A stretch of 64,000 nt of DNA from JBGSUZ01 sp963677505 (GCA_963677505.2 CAXXWB010000054.1:20076-84075), one strand, 5' to 3'. Shown: positions 52,992-63,056, counted from the stretch's first letter. The notes: a model not told the origin generated them from the letters alone. Translations and numbers: made by a program.

Positions 52992-53011
52992 CCATTTTAG
53001 GAGGGAACGAC

Positions 53012-54703
53012 ATGAAAGCAAAGCAATATCTCGCGTTGGTTGTGGCGGGCATCATGGTTTTCGGAACGCTAACGGGGTGTTCTTCAAAAAAACCTGAAGC
53101 TTCATCTACTTCAGCAGTGGCAGGATCAGATCAGATTGATAAAGAACAGTACCTAAACATCAGTTTGGATGCAGAACCGATGATTCTAGATTCTGTCAGA
53201 GCGTCTGACGGTTATTCAGGAACAATCATGAACGAAGTTTTTGAACCCCTTACACGTCTCAATGAAGATGAGAATTTGAAAAACTTCGTGGAACCTGCTG
53301 GCGCAGAAAGTTGGGAGACCAGCAAGGACGGCATGACATGGACCTTCCACCTAAGAGACAACAAGTGGAGTGATGGCCAACCTGTAAAAGCAGGAGATTA
53401 TGAATATGCCATCAAGCGTGTTCTTGACCCTAAAAATGGTGCGCCATATTCATTCTTGCTCATGCCTATTAAGAATGCAGCAAAAGTCAATGCAGGAGAG
53501 CTTCCTGTGGACCAATTAGGTGTAAAAGCTACAGATGATAAAACCCTTGTCTTTACGCTAGAAACCCCGTCGGCATACTTTATTAATCTGACATACCAAT
53601 CTGCAATGCTGCCACAACGTCAGGACATTGTTGAAAAAAATGGTGAAAAGTACGGAACAGAAATTGACACCATGGTATTTAACGGACCTTTTATAATGAC
53701 CAATTGGATGCATAATAGTGAAATTAACATTGAGAAGAATCCAACATACTGGGATGCAAAAGTAGTCCAAATGGCAAAGGTTAACTTTAAAATTATCAAA
53801 GAAGAAAATGCAAAATACAACTCTCTTCAAAGCGGAGAAATTGATGCGCTAGGTGTCAATAAATCAGAATGGGTTGAGAAGTTCTCTCAAAATGAAAAAA
53901 TGGATAAATTGACTATGGGTTATCCTACGACTTACTATGAATTCTTCAACACTCAAGACAAACTTTTATCTAATGTAAATATTAGAAAAGCTTTAGCTTT
54001 AGGCATTACCCGCGAAGATATGGCGAATGTCATTTTCTATGGGGTCAACGAGCCTGCTTACGGTTGGGTCCCAAAAACAGTTATGATTGGGGACAAAGAA
54101 TATAGAACGGAAGTCAAAGAACCTCTTAAAACTTTGGCAGAAGAAAATCCTGATGCAAAAGCTTTGTTTGTAAAAGGACTTAAAGAACTGGGAATGGATC
54201 CTGACCCAAGCAAAGTCACTATTAAATTGCTATTTGGTGGAACCAACCAACGGTTTAAAACGATTGGAGACTATTTCCAACAGATGTATAAAGGAACCCT
54301 CGGCATAAACGTTCAACCTGAACTGGTTGATTGGCCAATATTCATGGACAAAACCAGCAAATACGAATTCCAAATGGCTTATGCGGCGTGGGGTGCTAAC
54401 TTCAATGACCCAATCTGCATGCTAGACTTATTTAAAACCAATGCCAATAGCATTTACACCAATTGGTCGAGCAAAGCCTACGATGACTTGATTAACAGAG
54501 CGGCAGCTTCACTTGACCAAGAAGAGAGAACAAAATTGTTCCAAGAAGCGGAAAAAATCTTGCTGTATGATGAAACAGTTTTATCGCCAGTGGTTTATCC
54601 AAGAGGGAACACCTTTGTATACAAATATGTCAAAGGGCTAGGGGTTACAAACTTTGGTACTGTTGGGTTTAAATATTCACATACCATTGGCAGAGAAAAG
54701 TAG
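53012..54703 (+). CDS. oppA: oligopeptide ABC transporter substrate-binding lipoprotein
   Basis: The 563-residue lipoprotein (lipobox GTLTGC, Cys about residue 23) is an SBP_bac_5 protein: LNISLDAEPMILDSVRASDG, EVFEPLTRLNEDENLK, MTWTFHLRDNKWSDGQPVKA and NVNIRKALALGITRED are typical. It binds peptides outside the cell and hands them to OppBC. AGGAGG precedes the ATG. A hairpin follows it, which would let it be made in excess of the transporter. Confidence 0.95.
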   Translation: MKAKQYLALVVAGIMVFGTLTGCSSKKPEASSTSAVAGSDQIDKEQYLNISLDAEPMILDSVRASDGYSGTIMNEVFEPLTRLNEDENLKNFVEPAGAESWETSKDGMTWTFHLRDNKWSDGQPVKAGDYEYAIKRVLDPKNGAPYSFLLMPIKNAAKVNAGELPVDQLGVKATDDKTLVFTLETPSAYFINLTYQSAMLPQRQDIVEKNGEKYGTEIDTMVFNGPFIMTNWMHNSEINIEKNPTYWDAKVVQMAKVNFKIIKEENAKYNSLQSGEIDALGVNKSEWVEKFSQNEKMDKLTMGYPTTYYEFFNTQDKLLSNVNIRKALALGITREDMANVIFYGVNEPAYGWVPKTVMIGDKEYRTEVKEPLKTLAEENPDAKALFVKGLKELGMDPDPSKVTIKLLFGGTNQRFKTIGDYFQQMYKGTLGINVQPELVDWPIFMDKTSKYEFQMAYAAWGANFNDPICMLDLFKTNANSIYTNWSSKAYDDLINRAAASLDQEERTKLFQEAEKILLYDETVLSPVVYPRGNTFVYKYVKGLGVTNFGTVGFKYSHTIGREK

Positions 54704-54750
54704 AAACGTGATAAAGAAAAATAGAATCTCGACGCAGAGATGAGAAAAGG

Positions 54751-54798
54751 GCAGGTTTGGCGAAGGTAATCTTAGCACCTGAGCCAGACCTGCTTTTT
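54751..54798 (+). terminator. intercistronic terminator/attenuator after oppA
   Basis: GCAGGTTTGGC (54751-54761) pairs with GCCAGACCTGC (54783-54793) with one mismatch and is followed by TTTTT. It lies between oppA and oppB, so partial read-through would give more OppA than permease. Confidence 0.75.
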
Positions 54799-54826
54799 CT
54801 ATGAAAAATTTTGAAGGAGGCATCAC

Positions 54827-55756
54827 ATGGGGAAATATATCGTCAAAAGAATCTTGTATATGCTATTGGTCCTGTGGATTGTCACCACAGCTACATTTTT
54901 CCTAATGCATGCAATTCCAGGGGACCCACTGGCCCATATGGCAAAGAATCTGCCTGAGCAGACAAGACTTAACTACTACGCAAAATATGGACTGGATAAG
55001 CCTGTTGCAGAGCAATATATGATTTTTATGAAAAATGCAGTGACCGGTAATTTAGGTGAGTCTTTAAGATATCCAGGTAGAAGTGTTTCTGAAACCATTG
55101 GGAAATTGGCTCTTGTTTCAGGTCGCTTAGGCGCTCAAGCCTTAGTGATAGGCTTTTTTGTAGGCATCACCCTTGGCATTATTGCGGCTCTCAACCGAAA
55201 CCGATGGCCTGATTATCTGGTTATGATGGTTGCCATTATGGGCATTACTGTACCTGTCTTTGTTACAGCCGCTATTTTCCAATATTTCTTTACCGTTAAA
55301 TGGGATTTGTTTCCGACCACAGGATGGGGACAATTTAAACATACCGTACTGCCAACCATCGCTTTATGCTTTGGTGGAATAGCCACCTATGCACGTTATA
55401 TGCGTTCAAGCGTGTTAGATGTCATTAGCCAAGACTACATTTTAACCGCTCAGGCAAAAGGTGTTTCAAGATTTAACATCATTCGCAAGCACGTACTGCG
55501 TAACGCAATTTTACCAACCATTACAATCCTTGGACCTTCTATTGCTGGTATTTTTGTAGGCTCGTTTGTGGTTGAATCCATTTTTGGTATCCCGGGGCTA
55601 GGCTTTTACTTTATTAGCTCCATCAATGATCGAGATTTTACAATGATTCTAGGCAACACCATCTTCTATACTGCAATTTTCATCTTTTCACTCTTAATCA
55701 CCGATATTGTATATTCCTTAGTTGACCCACGTATCCGTATTTCTGAAGACAAATAA
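54827..55756 (+). CDS. oppB: oligopeptide ABC transporter permease
   Basis: The 309-residue membrane protein has six helices and the BPD_transp_1 EAA-loop region (YILTAQAKGVSRFNIIRKHV with G at the loop turn), plus the OppB N-terminus (KYIVKRILYMLLVLWIVTTA) and IPGDPLAHMAKNL. AAGGAGG precedes the ATG. It forms the channel with OppC. Confidence 0.95.
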   Translation: MGKYIVKRILYMLLVLWIVTTATFFLMHAIPGDPLAHMAKNLPEQTRLNYYAKYGLDKPVAEQYMIFMKNAVTGNLGESLRYPGRSVSETIGKLALVSGRLGAQALVIGFFVGITLGIIAALNRNRWPDYLVMMVAIMGITVPVFVTAAIFQYFFTVKWDLFPTTGWGQFKHTVLPTIALCFGGIATYARYMRSSVLDVISQDYILTAQAKGVSRFNIIRKHVLRNAILPTITILGPSIAGIFVGSFVVESIFGIPGLGFYFISSINDRDFTMILGNTIFYTAIFIFSLLITDIVYSLVDPRIRISEDK

Positions 55757-55768
55757 GAGGAGGTCTGT

Positions 55769-56689
55769 ATGAACGCTATTGAAGCAAATCTGTTTAACAT
55801 CATCGGCTGTGACCATGAAGACAATGAAAAGATTGCCAGACCCCAAATGACCTACTGGCAAGATGCGTGGCGTAGGCTAAAACAAAATAAAATAGCAATG
55901 ATTGCCATTGTGATATTGATACTTATTGGATTATTGACTCTGGTTGGGCAATACCTCAACGGTTTCGCCTTTGAGAAAATGGATTCCTCGATAATCAATC
56001 AAAACCCTGACGCAACCCATTGGTTCGGCACAGATGAACTGGGAAGAGATGTTTTCTCTCGCGTTTGGAAAGCGGGTAGAGTCTCCATTGTCATAGGTTT
56101 GACGGCGGCTTTTGTATCTTCCTTCGTTGGCTGTATTTATGGCGGTATTTCCGCTTATTTTGGCGGGCGAGTAGATAATATTATGATGCGCATCATTGAA
56201 ATATTAATGAGCGTTCCTTATTTGCTAGTAGTCATACTTATTTCATTGATTTTGGACAGTAAAGGTCTAGGCACCTTGCTATTGGCCATGTGTCTTACAG
56301 GGTGGTGTGGTATTGCCCGTCTGGTCAGAGGGCAGATGCTTCAAATCAGTTCTCAAGAATATGTGACCGCCGCCAAAGCCTTGGGTGTATCCCCTTGGAA
56401 TATTATAAGAAAGCACTTAATTCCCAATACAGTAGGTATCATTATTGTAGCGATTACATTTGATATTCCTGGTTATATCTTTGCAGAGGCATTTCTAAGT
56501 TACGTAGGACTAGGCATCCAATCACCGGATACAAGTTGGGGTGCGTTGGCATCTGCAGCTCAACAGAACTTAGTCTTTTACCCTTACCAATTATTTTTCC
56601 CTTCTTTGATGATTGCCCTTACCATGCTTTCCTTTACCTTATTAGGTGACGGCCTTAGAGATGCGTTAGACCCAAAATTGAGACAATAG
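55769..56689 (+). CDS. oppC: oligopeptide ABC transporter permease
   Basis: The 306-residue membrane protein has the OppC N-terminal signature (WQDAWRRLKQNKIAMIAIVI) and HWFGTDELGRDVFSRVWKAG, with the EAA loop YVTAAKALGVSPWNIIRKHL. It pairs with OppB. GAGGAGG precedes the ATG, 12 bases after oppB. Confidence 0.95.
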   Translation: MNAIEANLFNIIGCDHEDNEKIARPQMTYWQDAWRRLKQNKIAMIAIVILILIGLLTLVGQYLNGFAFEKMDSSIINQNPDATHWFGTDELGRDVFSRVWKAGRVSIVIGLTAAFVSSFVGCIYGGISAYFGGRVDNIMMRIIEILMSVPYLLVVILISLILDSKGLGTLLLAMCLTGWCGIARLVRGQMLQISSQEYVTAAKALGVSPWNIIRKHLIPNTVGIIIVAITFDIPGYIFAEAFLSYVGLGIQSPDTSWGALASAAQQNLVFYPYQLFFPSLMIALTMLSFTLLGDGLRDALDPKLRQ

Positions 56690-56701
56690 GAGGTGACACA
56701 T

Positions 56702-57727
56702 TTGACTAATATATTAGAAGTAGAAGGGCTCAAAGTGTCCTTTCATACCTATGCTGGAGAAGTAAAAGCTGTAAGAGGTACATCCTTTTACTTGAAAGAG
56801 GGAGAAACTTTAGCTTTTGTGGGTGAATCGGGTTGTGGTAAGACTGTGACCGCTAAAGCCATTCTCAGAATGCTCAACAAACACACTGCTGAAGTCAAAG
56901 AAGGTTCTAAAATCCTATTTGAAGGTGAAGACCTTCTCGGTATGAATAACAAGCGATTGAATCAGATCAGGGGCAAATCCATCAGCATGATTTTCCAAGA
57001 TCCAATGACTTCGCTTAACCCAACCATGACCATTGGAGATCAATTGGCAGAAAGTCTTCAAATTCATAAAAAAATGAGTAAAAAGCAAGCCTTGGAAGAA
57101 TGTGTAGAGCATTTGGAAGCGGTTCACATTCCTAATGCCAAAGAGAGAATTAAAAGCTATCCCCATCAGCTTTCAGGTGGTATGAGACAGCGTGTTATGA
57201 TTGCCATGGCATTGGCTTGTGACCCAAAAGTACTCATTGCTGATGAACCGACAACAGCACTAGACGTGACCATACAGGCTCAAATTATTGATTTGCTTAG
57301 AGAATTAAAAAAAGTTAAGCAAACGGCAATTATATTGGTAACCCATGACCTAGGTGTCGTGGCAGATTTTGCAGATCGCATTCAAGTTATGTATGGCGGT
57401 CAAATCGTTGAGACGGGTACCACGAGAGAGATTTTTGAAAACTGTAGACATCCTTATACTTGGGCTCTTATGCGGTCTATACCAAGTGATGAGATTAAAC
57501 CTAAAGGGGAACTTTATGCTCTGAAAGGAACACCGCCAGATTTGTTGTTAGAAATAAGTGGTTGTGCCTTTGCCTCTCGCTGCCGCTACTGTATGCCTAT
57601 TTGCAAAACCAAGGCACCTGAGGAAACGGCTCTTACAGAAAATCACAGGGTTTTCTGCTGGCTCAACCATCCTGAAGCACCTGAGGTTGAAAATCCACTA
57701 AGGTCAGGAGGTAAAACCAATGGATAA
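56702..57727 (+). CDS. oppD: oligopeptide ABC transporter ATP-binding protein
   Basis: The 341-residue ATPase has Walker A GESGCGKTVTAK (about residues 41-52), the signature LSGGMRQRVMIAMAL, Walker B VLIADEPTTALDV and a C-terminal oligopeptide-ABC cysteine cluster (CAFASRCRYCMPIC) that binds Fe-S or zinc in this family. The start is TTG 56702: AGGAGGTG at 56688-56695 is 6 bases upstream, and the GTG at 56693 lies inside it. The 3' end overlaps oppF by 8 bases. Confidence 0.94.
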   Translation: MTNILEVEGLKVSFHTYAGEVKAVRGTSFYLKEGETLAFVGESGCGKTVTAKAILRMLNKHTAEVKEGSKILFEGEDLLGMNNKRLNQIRGKSISMIFQDPMTSLNPTMTIGDQLAESLQIHKKMSKKQALEECVEHLEAVHIPNAKERIKSYPHQLSGGMRQRVMIAMALACDPKVLIADEPTTALDVTIQAQIIDLLRELKKVKQTAIILVTHDLGVVADFADRIQVMYGGQIVETGTTREIFENCRHPYTWALMRSIPSDEIKPKGELYALKGTPPDLLLEISGCAFASRCRYCMPICKTKAPEETALTENHRVFCWLNHPEAPEVENPLRSGGKTNG

Positions 57728-58691
57728 TAGACAGCATGAGGTTTTAATCGAAGTGAAAGGGCTTAAGAAGTACTTTCCCATAAAAGACAAAACCTTGAAG
57801 GCGGTAGATGATGTTAGTTTTAAAATTTATAAAGGGGAAACACTGGGACTCGTCGGCGAATCCGGCTGCGGAAAGACTACCTGTGGTAGAACCATCCTCG
57901 GATTGTACAAAGCCACAGAGGGAGAGGTTCTCTATAACCATTCGAATATCCATACAATGAATTCTAAGGAAACCTTGGCTTTTAAAAAGAATGCGCAAAT
58001 TATTTTTCAAGACCCTTATGCCTCTCTTGACCCACGCATGACTATAGGAAACATCATTCGAGAGGGTATGGATGTGCATATTAAAGAACCTGAACAAAAG
58101 AGAAATGATCGGGTCACCAAGCTACTGAAACAGGTAGGGCTTAACCCCGAACATTCTGCCCGTTTCGCCCATGAACTTTCAGGGGGGCAGAGACAGCGCA
58201 TTGGCATAGCAAGAGCCCTTGCGGTAGAACCTCAGTTCATTGTATGCGATGAACCCATATCGGCGTTAGATGTTTCCATTCAGGCTCAAATTGTGAATTT
58301 AATGATTAAATTGCAACAGGATATGGGACTTACCTACCTGTTTATTTCCCACGACCTTTCTATGGTGAAACACATTTCAGATCGGATAGGGGTCATGTAC
58401 TTAGGCTCTATGATAGAACTGGGAAAAACAGCAGATTTGTATGTCAATCCTCTTCATCCTTATACAAAAGCCTTAATTTCTTCCATACCTGTACCCTCTG
58501 TAAAGGTTGAAGACAGACACGATCGCATCAAGCTTACGGGAGAGGTTCCAAGTCCGATTAATCCTCCTGAAGGCTGTAGATTTGTGAAGCGATGCCACGA
58601 GGCTATGGCTATATGTCATAAAGAACGCCCAACTTGGATTGAAGTAGAGCCTGAACGCTATGTGGCTTGTCACAAGTACTGTACCCTTTGA
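57720..58691 (+). CDS. oppF: oligopeptide ABC transporter ATP-binding protein
   Basis: The 323-residue ATPase has KYFPIKDKTLKAVDDVSFKI at the start (OppF signature), Walker A GESGCGKTTCGR, LSGGQRQRIGIARAL and FIVCDEPISALDV, plus the C-terminal cysteine cluster (CRFVKRCHEAMAIC). It heterodimerises with OppD. AGGAGG lies 7 bases before the ATG. The tldD start follows the stop by 14 bases. Confidence 0.95.
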   Translation: MDNRQHEVLIEVKGLKKYFPIKDKTLKAVDDVSFKIYKGETLGLVGESGCGKTTCGRTILGLYKATEGEVLYNHSNIHTMNSKETLAFKKNAQIIFQDPYASLDPRMTIGNIIREGMDVHIKEPEQKRNDRVTKLLKQVGLNPEHSARFAHELSGGQRQRIGIARALAVEPQFIVCDEPISALDVSIQAQIVNLMIKLQQDMGLTYLFISHDLSMVKHISDRIGVMYLGSMIELGKTADLYVNPLHPYTKALISSIPVPSVKVEDRHDRIKLTGEVPSPINPPEGCRFVKRCHEAMAICHKERPTWIEVEPERYVACHKYCTL

Positions 58692-58705
58692 TTGGGAGGC
58701 ATAAA

Positions 58706-60106
58706 ATGTTAAATGAGACTCTAATTTATGAAATCATTGATATCGCTTTACAAACAGGGGGCGATTTTGCAGAAATATATGTGGAACACAATGCCTGTAC
58801 TGAAATAAATACCAAGGGCGCAGAGGTCGTTTCAAATGTTTCAGGTGTTGATTTTGGCGTAGGCATACGGCTTTTAAAGGGCTATAAAAGTTATTATGGG
58901 TTTTCAAATAGCAGCAAGGCGGATGACTTGAAAAAATTGGCTTGGCAGTTATCAATATCCCTTAAAACAGACGATGGTGTGCGGTTGCTGAAAGCGCCAA
59001 TTCATATGATTGCTCCGAGTCAAGGACAACAGCATTTTTACAAAATTCAGCCTTCCTATGTGAGTATGAAAGAAAAAGCTTGGTTGCTAAGAGAGGCTCA
59101 CCTTGCGGCGGTCAACCATGATTCAATGATTACACAAACGGATGCTAAATATATTGACCAAGACCAACGTATTCAGATTGCCAATTCTAGTGGACTTCTG
59201 GTCAATGACAGACGAGTCAGGACAAGAGTTCTCTTCAGAGCCATGGCAGAATACAATGGACATGTGGAAACGGGTTACACAGGACCTGGTGCCCTAGAAG
59301 GTTTTGAATTTTATAACCGAGTCAATTTAAATGAAGCAGCAGTAAAAGCCGCTGAAATGGCAAAGACAATGGCGATGGCATCTTATTGCCCAGCGGGTAA
59401 ATTTCCTGTCATAGTAGATAATGGCTTTGGGGGCCTCATGTTCCATGAAGCTTGTGGACACAGTTTGGAAGCCTCAGCAGTTTCAAAGGGCAATTCTGTT
59501 TTTGCGGGGAAAATTGGGGAAAAAATTGGATCAGAGGTCGTAACCCTTATAGATGACGGGTCAATCGCCAACGCTTGGGGTTCTGGCGGAATAGATGATG
59601 AAGGTCACCCAACACAAAAGAATATACTCATTCAAAATGGCCAGTTGCAGAATTATTTGGTAGATGCATTCAGCGCACGGCGAATGGACCAAAAAGCCAA
59701 CGGCTCATCTAGAAGACAATCTTACAGATTTGCGCCAACTTCTCGAATGAGCAATACCTATATTGATAATGGGACCAGTTCTGTAGATTCCATATTTGGA
59801 AGTACAGATGAAGGGCTGTTTGCTAAAACTTTGGGAGCGGGTTCTGTTAACCCAACCACAGGTGACTTCAATTTTTCTGTTATTGAAGGGTATTGGGTGA
59901 AAAACGGAAAAATTGAAAGACCTGTAAGAGGAGCCACTTTAATTGGAAATGGACGGGAAATTCTTAAATCTGTAGATATGGTTGCCAATAATTTAAAACT
60001 TGAGCAGGGCTATTGCTATGCAGGTAGTGGTGCTATTTTTGTCAGTATGGGTCAACCAACACTGAGAATTCAATCGATAACCGTTGGTGGAAGGGCAGGT
60101 GAATAA
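58706..60106 (+). CDS. tldD: TldD metalloprotease subunit
   Basis: The 466-residue protein has the TldD/PmbA N-domain (GGDFAEIYVEHN, GIRLLKGYKSYYGFSNS) and the active-site helix MFHEACGHSLEA with the zinc HExxxH motif (His247). Together with TldE it forms the TldD/E protease, which degrades unfolded peptides and, in other bacteria, matures microcin B17. GGGAGG precedes ATG 58706; the longer frame to 58667 overlaps oppF. It sits in the opp operon, linking uptake and cleavage of peptides. Confidence 0.94.
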   Translation: MLNETLIYEIIDIALQTGGDFAEIYVEHNACTEINTKGAEVVSNVSGVDFGVGIRLLKGYKSYYGFSNSSKADDLKKLAWQLSISLKTDDGVRLLKAPIHMIAPSQGQQHFYKIQPSYVSMKEKAWLLREAHLAAVNHDSMITQTDAKYIDQDQRIQIANSSGLLVNDRRVRTRVLFRAMAEYNGHVETGYTGPGALEGFEFYNRVNLNEAAVKAAEMAKTMAMASYCPAGKFPVIVDNGFGGLMFHEACGHSLEASAVSKGNSVFAGKIGEKIGSEVVTLIDDGSIANAWGSGGIDDEGHPTQKNILIQNGQLQNYLVDAFSARRMDQKANGSSRRQSYRFAPTSRMSNTYIDNGTSSVDSIFGSTDEGLFAKTLGAGSVNPTTGDFNFSVIEGYWVKNGKIERPVRGATLIGNGREILKSVDMVANNLKLEQGYCYAGSGAIFVSMGQPTLRIQSITVGGRAGE

Positions 60107-60107
60107 T

Positions 60108-61463
60108 ATGACCGATAGAGAAGCTTTTTTTGTACAACTTTTTGAATGCGGTAAGGCAAAAGGTGTAAACGCATTAGAAGTATGTCTTGAAGAAAAAAAT
60201 AGCCTATCATTGAGCGTGAGCCAAGGCGAACTGGATGGTTTAGTCATTTCAGAAGAAATCACGGCTGCCTTTAGGGGTATTCATAATGATAAATTTGGGA
60301 GCACATATTCTGAACAAATTATAGAGGGGCAAGCAGAGCAAATTATTCTCAATCTTATTGAAAGTGCTCAACTTGGAAGTGATGCAGGTTGGCATAAAGA
60401 AAGCTCGTCGTCTAAAGCAGCTTCTTCCGAATTCTCTAAAAAAGTAAATGGCGTAGAGGTTTCTGTACAAGAAAAAATCGAGTTTGCGTTGGCGCTAGAA
60501 AAACATGCTAGGGCCGTAGACGCTAAAATAACAAAAACGGATTACTGCCAATATGAAGAATTTCAGTTAAATAGGCAGTACCGAAGAGCAGACGGCTTTG
60601 TCCTTAAAGAGTTTCGGCAAGGGAGTACGGCAGTGGTTTCAGCTGTTGCGGAGCTAGAGGGAGAAGTAAGAACGGCAAGCGCCCATGAGACGGGAATTGA
60701 TCTTAAGTTTTTATCTGCAGAAAAGATTGGAAGGGAAGCGGGGACTCTTGCAGCCAGCAATATAGGCGCTAAAAGTGTAAACTCTGGGAAATACCCAGTG
60801 ATATTGGAAAATCTTGTAGCAGCAGCTATATTAGAAGGTTTTGCGCCTGTCTTTTATGGCGACAGGGTACAATATCAAATGTCCCTTCTTAAAGATAAGG
60901 TTGGAGAAACGATTGCAAATGAATGTGTAACCCTTGTGGACGACCCCCATATGAGAGGTGGTGGTAGAACCACTTATTTTGATGATGAAGGTATTCTTAC
61001 TAAGCCTTGTGTGTTGGTAGAAAATGGGGTCCTCAAAACATTTCTTCACAACTGTAAAACAGCATCAGATTCAAATGCACAGTCTACAGGCAATGGCTTT
61101 AGAGCCCATGCAAAGAGTGGCATTGAAGTGTTTGCCACGAATTTGAGAATTGAAAAGGGCTTACAGCGATTAAGTGACTTACAAAAACAAATGGGAACAG
61201 GCATTATGATCACAGATGTTCAAGGGACTTTCGCAGGTATCAATGCCGTATCGGGAGATTTTTCTTTACAAGCAAGCGGGTTTTGGATAGAAGCGGGCCA
61301 TGTGGGAAATCCCATTAGCGATGTAACCATATCTGGAAACTTTTACGAAGTTCTTCGATCGGTTGAAGGTATTGCCAACGACTTAAGGTTTTTATTTCCT
61401 TATGGGCCCTATGTAGGTGCACCCTCCCTTTTGATAAGGGAATTGTCCGTTGCTGGTGAGTAA
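60108..61463 (+). CDS. tldE: TldE (PmbA) subunit of the TldD/E protease
   Basis: The 451-residue protein has the PmbA domain order of TldD but lacks the HExxxH motif, as TldE should; the corresponding region is NLVAAAILEGFAPVFYGDRV. The end GFWIEAGHVGNPISDVTISG and VGAPSLLIRELSVAGE is typical. It is the structural partner that caps the proteolytic chamber. ATG 60108 follows the tldD stop by 1 base. Confidence 0.92.
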   Translation: MTDREAFFVQLFECGKAKGVNALEVCLEEKNSLSLSVSQGELDGLVISEEITAAFRGIHNDKFGSTYSEQIIEGQAEQIILNLIESAQLGSDAGWHKESSSSKAASSEFSKKVNGVEVSVQEKIEFALALEKHARAVDAKITKTDYCQYEEFQLNRQYRRADGFVLKEFRQGSTAVVSAVAELEGEVRTASAHETGIDLKFLSAEKIGREAGTLAASNIGAKSVNSGKYPVILENLVAAAILEGFAPVFYGDRVQYQMSLLKDKVGETIANECVTLVDDPHMRGGGRTTYFDDEGILTKPCVLVENGVLKTFLHNCKTASDSNAQSTGNGFRAHAKSGIEVFATNLRIEKGLQRLSDLQKQMGTGIMITDVQGTFAGINAVSGDFSLQASGFWIEAGHVGNPISDVTISGNFYEVLRSVEGIANDLRFLFPYGPYVGAPSLLIRELSVAGE

Positions 61464-61485
61464 CGAAAAGTTTATAATGAAAGTA

Positions 61486-61517
61486 ACCCCTGCTTCAACC
61501 TGAGGCAGGGGTTTTTC
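61486..61517 (+). terminator. intrinsic terminator of the opp-tldDE operon
   Basis: ACCCCTGC (61486-61493) pairs with GCAGGGGT (61505-61512), followed by TTTTC, 22 bases after the tldE stop. Confidence 0.85.
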
Positions 61518-61570
61518 TTGGAGAATAACCAGCGTGGTTTCAATTTTCTTTATTAAGGCGGTGTTAATTT

Positions 61571-63007
61571 ATGATCACGGGCAAAGGTAAAACCCAAAAA
61601 ATTCTTTCGGACATAAAACTAAAAATCAAAACAGGACAGTGGTCTGTTGGTTTCCTTATACCAACTCAACGAGAATTAGCAACCGCATACGATGTAAACC
61701 GAAGTACTATTGTTGAAGTAATAGATCAGTTAAGAGCAGATGGACTTATTGAAACCAATGGAAGACTGGGGACCGTAGTGGTTAATCACGGATGGTCTTT
61801 AATTGCCAGTGAACACCCAAAACATTGGGGGGAATCCATTGCTTCTGGTTTTCATAAATCTAACCAACCAATGATTCAGAAGATTAACGACCTGGAATTT
61901 GATAAAACATATATTAGACTTGGCACAGGAGAACTATCTCCTGACTTGTATCCTAAAGCTAAAATGGGGAAGATATTAAACGCTATTAGTGAAAAAACCA
62001 ACCAATTAGGTTATGAATGTGCAAAGGGCTCCTATCCGTTAAGAGAGGCAATCAGTAAATACGTTTCTAAATTTGGAATAGTTGCTTCACCTGAAAGCAT
62101 ATTGATTGTCTCTGGTTCCCTTCAAGGCTTACAATTGATTAGCATAGGACTCATGTCCAACACGGCTAAGTTATTTACTGAAAAGCCCTCTTATGTGAAA
62201 TCACTAAATACTTTTCAGTCTGTAGGAATCACCCTGGAAGGTGTGTCAATGGACGAAGAAGGCATTGCTCTCAGTCCACTACTTAAGGCTATTTCAGACA
62301 GCAAATCAAAAGAAAAATTTCTTTACACAGTGCCTACTTTCCATAACCCTACAGGCGTTGTTATGAGTCAAAGTCGTAGAGAAGAAGTATTGGAGTTTTG
62401 TACCAAGTATCAATTGCCAATTATTGAAGATGATGCCTACAGAGAACTTTGGTTGGATGATATGCCGCCATTACCGCTTAAGTCTATGGATAATCATGGC
62501 AATGTAATATACTTGGGGACTGTATCTAAGACCCTTGCAGCGGGATTGAGAATTGGTTGGGTAATTGGACCTGAATCGGTAATTGATCGCTTGGGTGATA
62601 TAAAAATGCAGTTAGATTATGGTGCCAGCTCTATTTCGCAGACAATAGTAACAGAATGGCTTAAAACAGGTTTTTATGAGCAATATCTTGATCAACTTAG
62701 AGCCGCACTCCGCAGGAGAAGGGCAATTGCATTAGAACAATTGGAGCATCATTTTAAGGATATTGCTCACTGGGAAACGCCAACAGGCAGTTTCTATATT
62801 TGGGTAAAGCTTAAGAAAGAAATATCCATCGCAAATCTTTTTAAAAATGCCATAGACCATAAAATTCTCATTAACCCTGGGGATATTTACGACTATGACC
62901 ATAATCACAGTTTGAGAATATCCTATGCTTATGCCAAGGAAGAGGCACTCGTGGAGAACCTTCCCATTCTAGCACAGTTAATTCGTCAACAATTTGATTT
63001 GGAATAA
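61571..63007 (+). CDS. MocR-type GntR regulator with aminotransferase domain
   Basis: The 478-residue protein has an N-terminal GntR winged helix (IPTQRELATAYDVNRSTIVE, LIETNGRLGTVVV) and a class-I aminotransferase-like domain: YECAKGSYPLREAI, VPTFHNPTGVVMSQSRR, IIEDDAYRELW and GTVSKTLAAGLRIGWVIG, where SKT carries the lysine that binds PLP. MocR regulators control PLP synthesis, GABA or amino-acid genes. The adjacent LysE-type exporter, preceded by an inverted repeat, is the likely target. The start ATG 61571 has a modest binding site (AAGGCGG). Confidence 0.92.
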   Translation: MITGKGKTQKILSDIKLKIKTGQWSVGFLIPTQRELATAYDVNRSTIVEVIDQLRADGLIETNGRLGTVVVNHGWSLIASEHPKHWGESIASGFHKSNQPMIQKINDLEFDKTYIRLGTGELSPDLYPKAKMGKILNAISEKTNQLGYECAKGSYPLREAISKYVSKFGIVASPESILIVSGSLQGLQLISIGLMSNTAKLFTEKPSYVKSLNTFQSVGITLEGVSMDEEGIALSPLLKAISDSKSKEKFLYTVPTFHNPTGVVMSQSRREEVLEFCTKYQLPIIEDDAYRELWLDDMPPLPLKSMDNHGNVIYLGTVSKTLAAGLRIGWVIGPESVIDRLGDIKMQLDYGASSISQTIVTEWLKTGFYEQYLDQLRAALRRRRAIALEQLEHHFKDIAHWETPTGSFYIWVKLKKEISIANLFKNAIDHKILINPGDIYDYDHNHSLRISYAYAKEEALVENLPILAQLIRQQFDLE

Positions 63008-63056
63008 GGACTAATTATGGTTGGGTAATTTAAAGGACTTTGGTTCTGTAATACCA

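Noticed and set aside
54721..54826. oppA and oppBCDF as separate operons
   Set aside because: The hairpin between them fits a partial terminator; no second promoter is visible in the gap.
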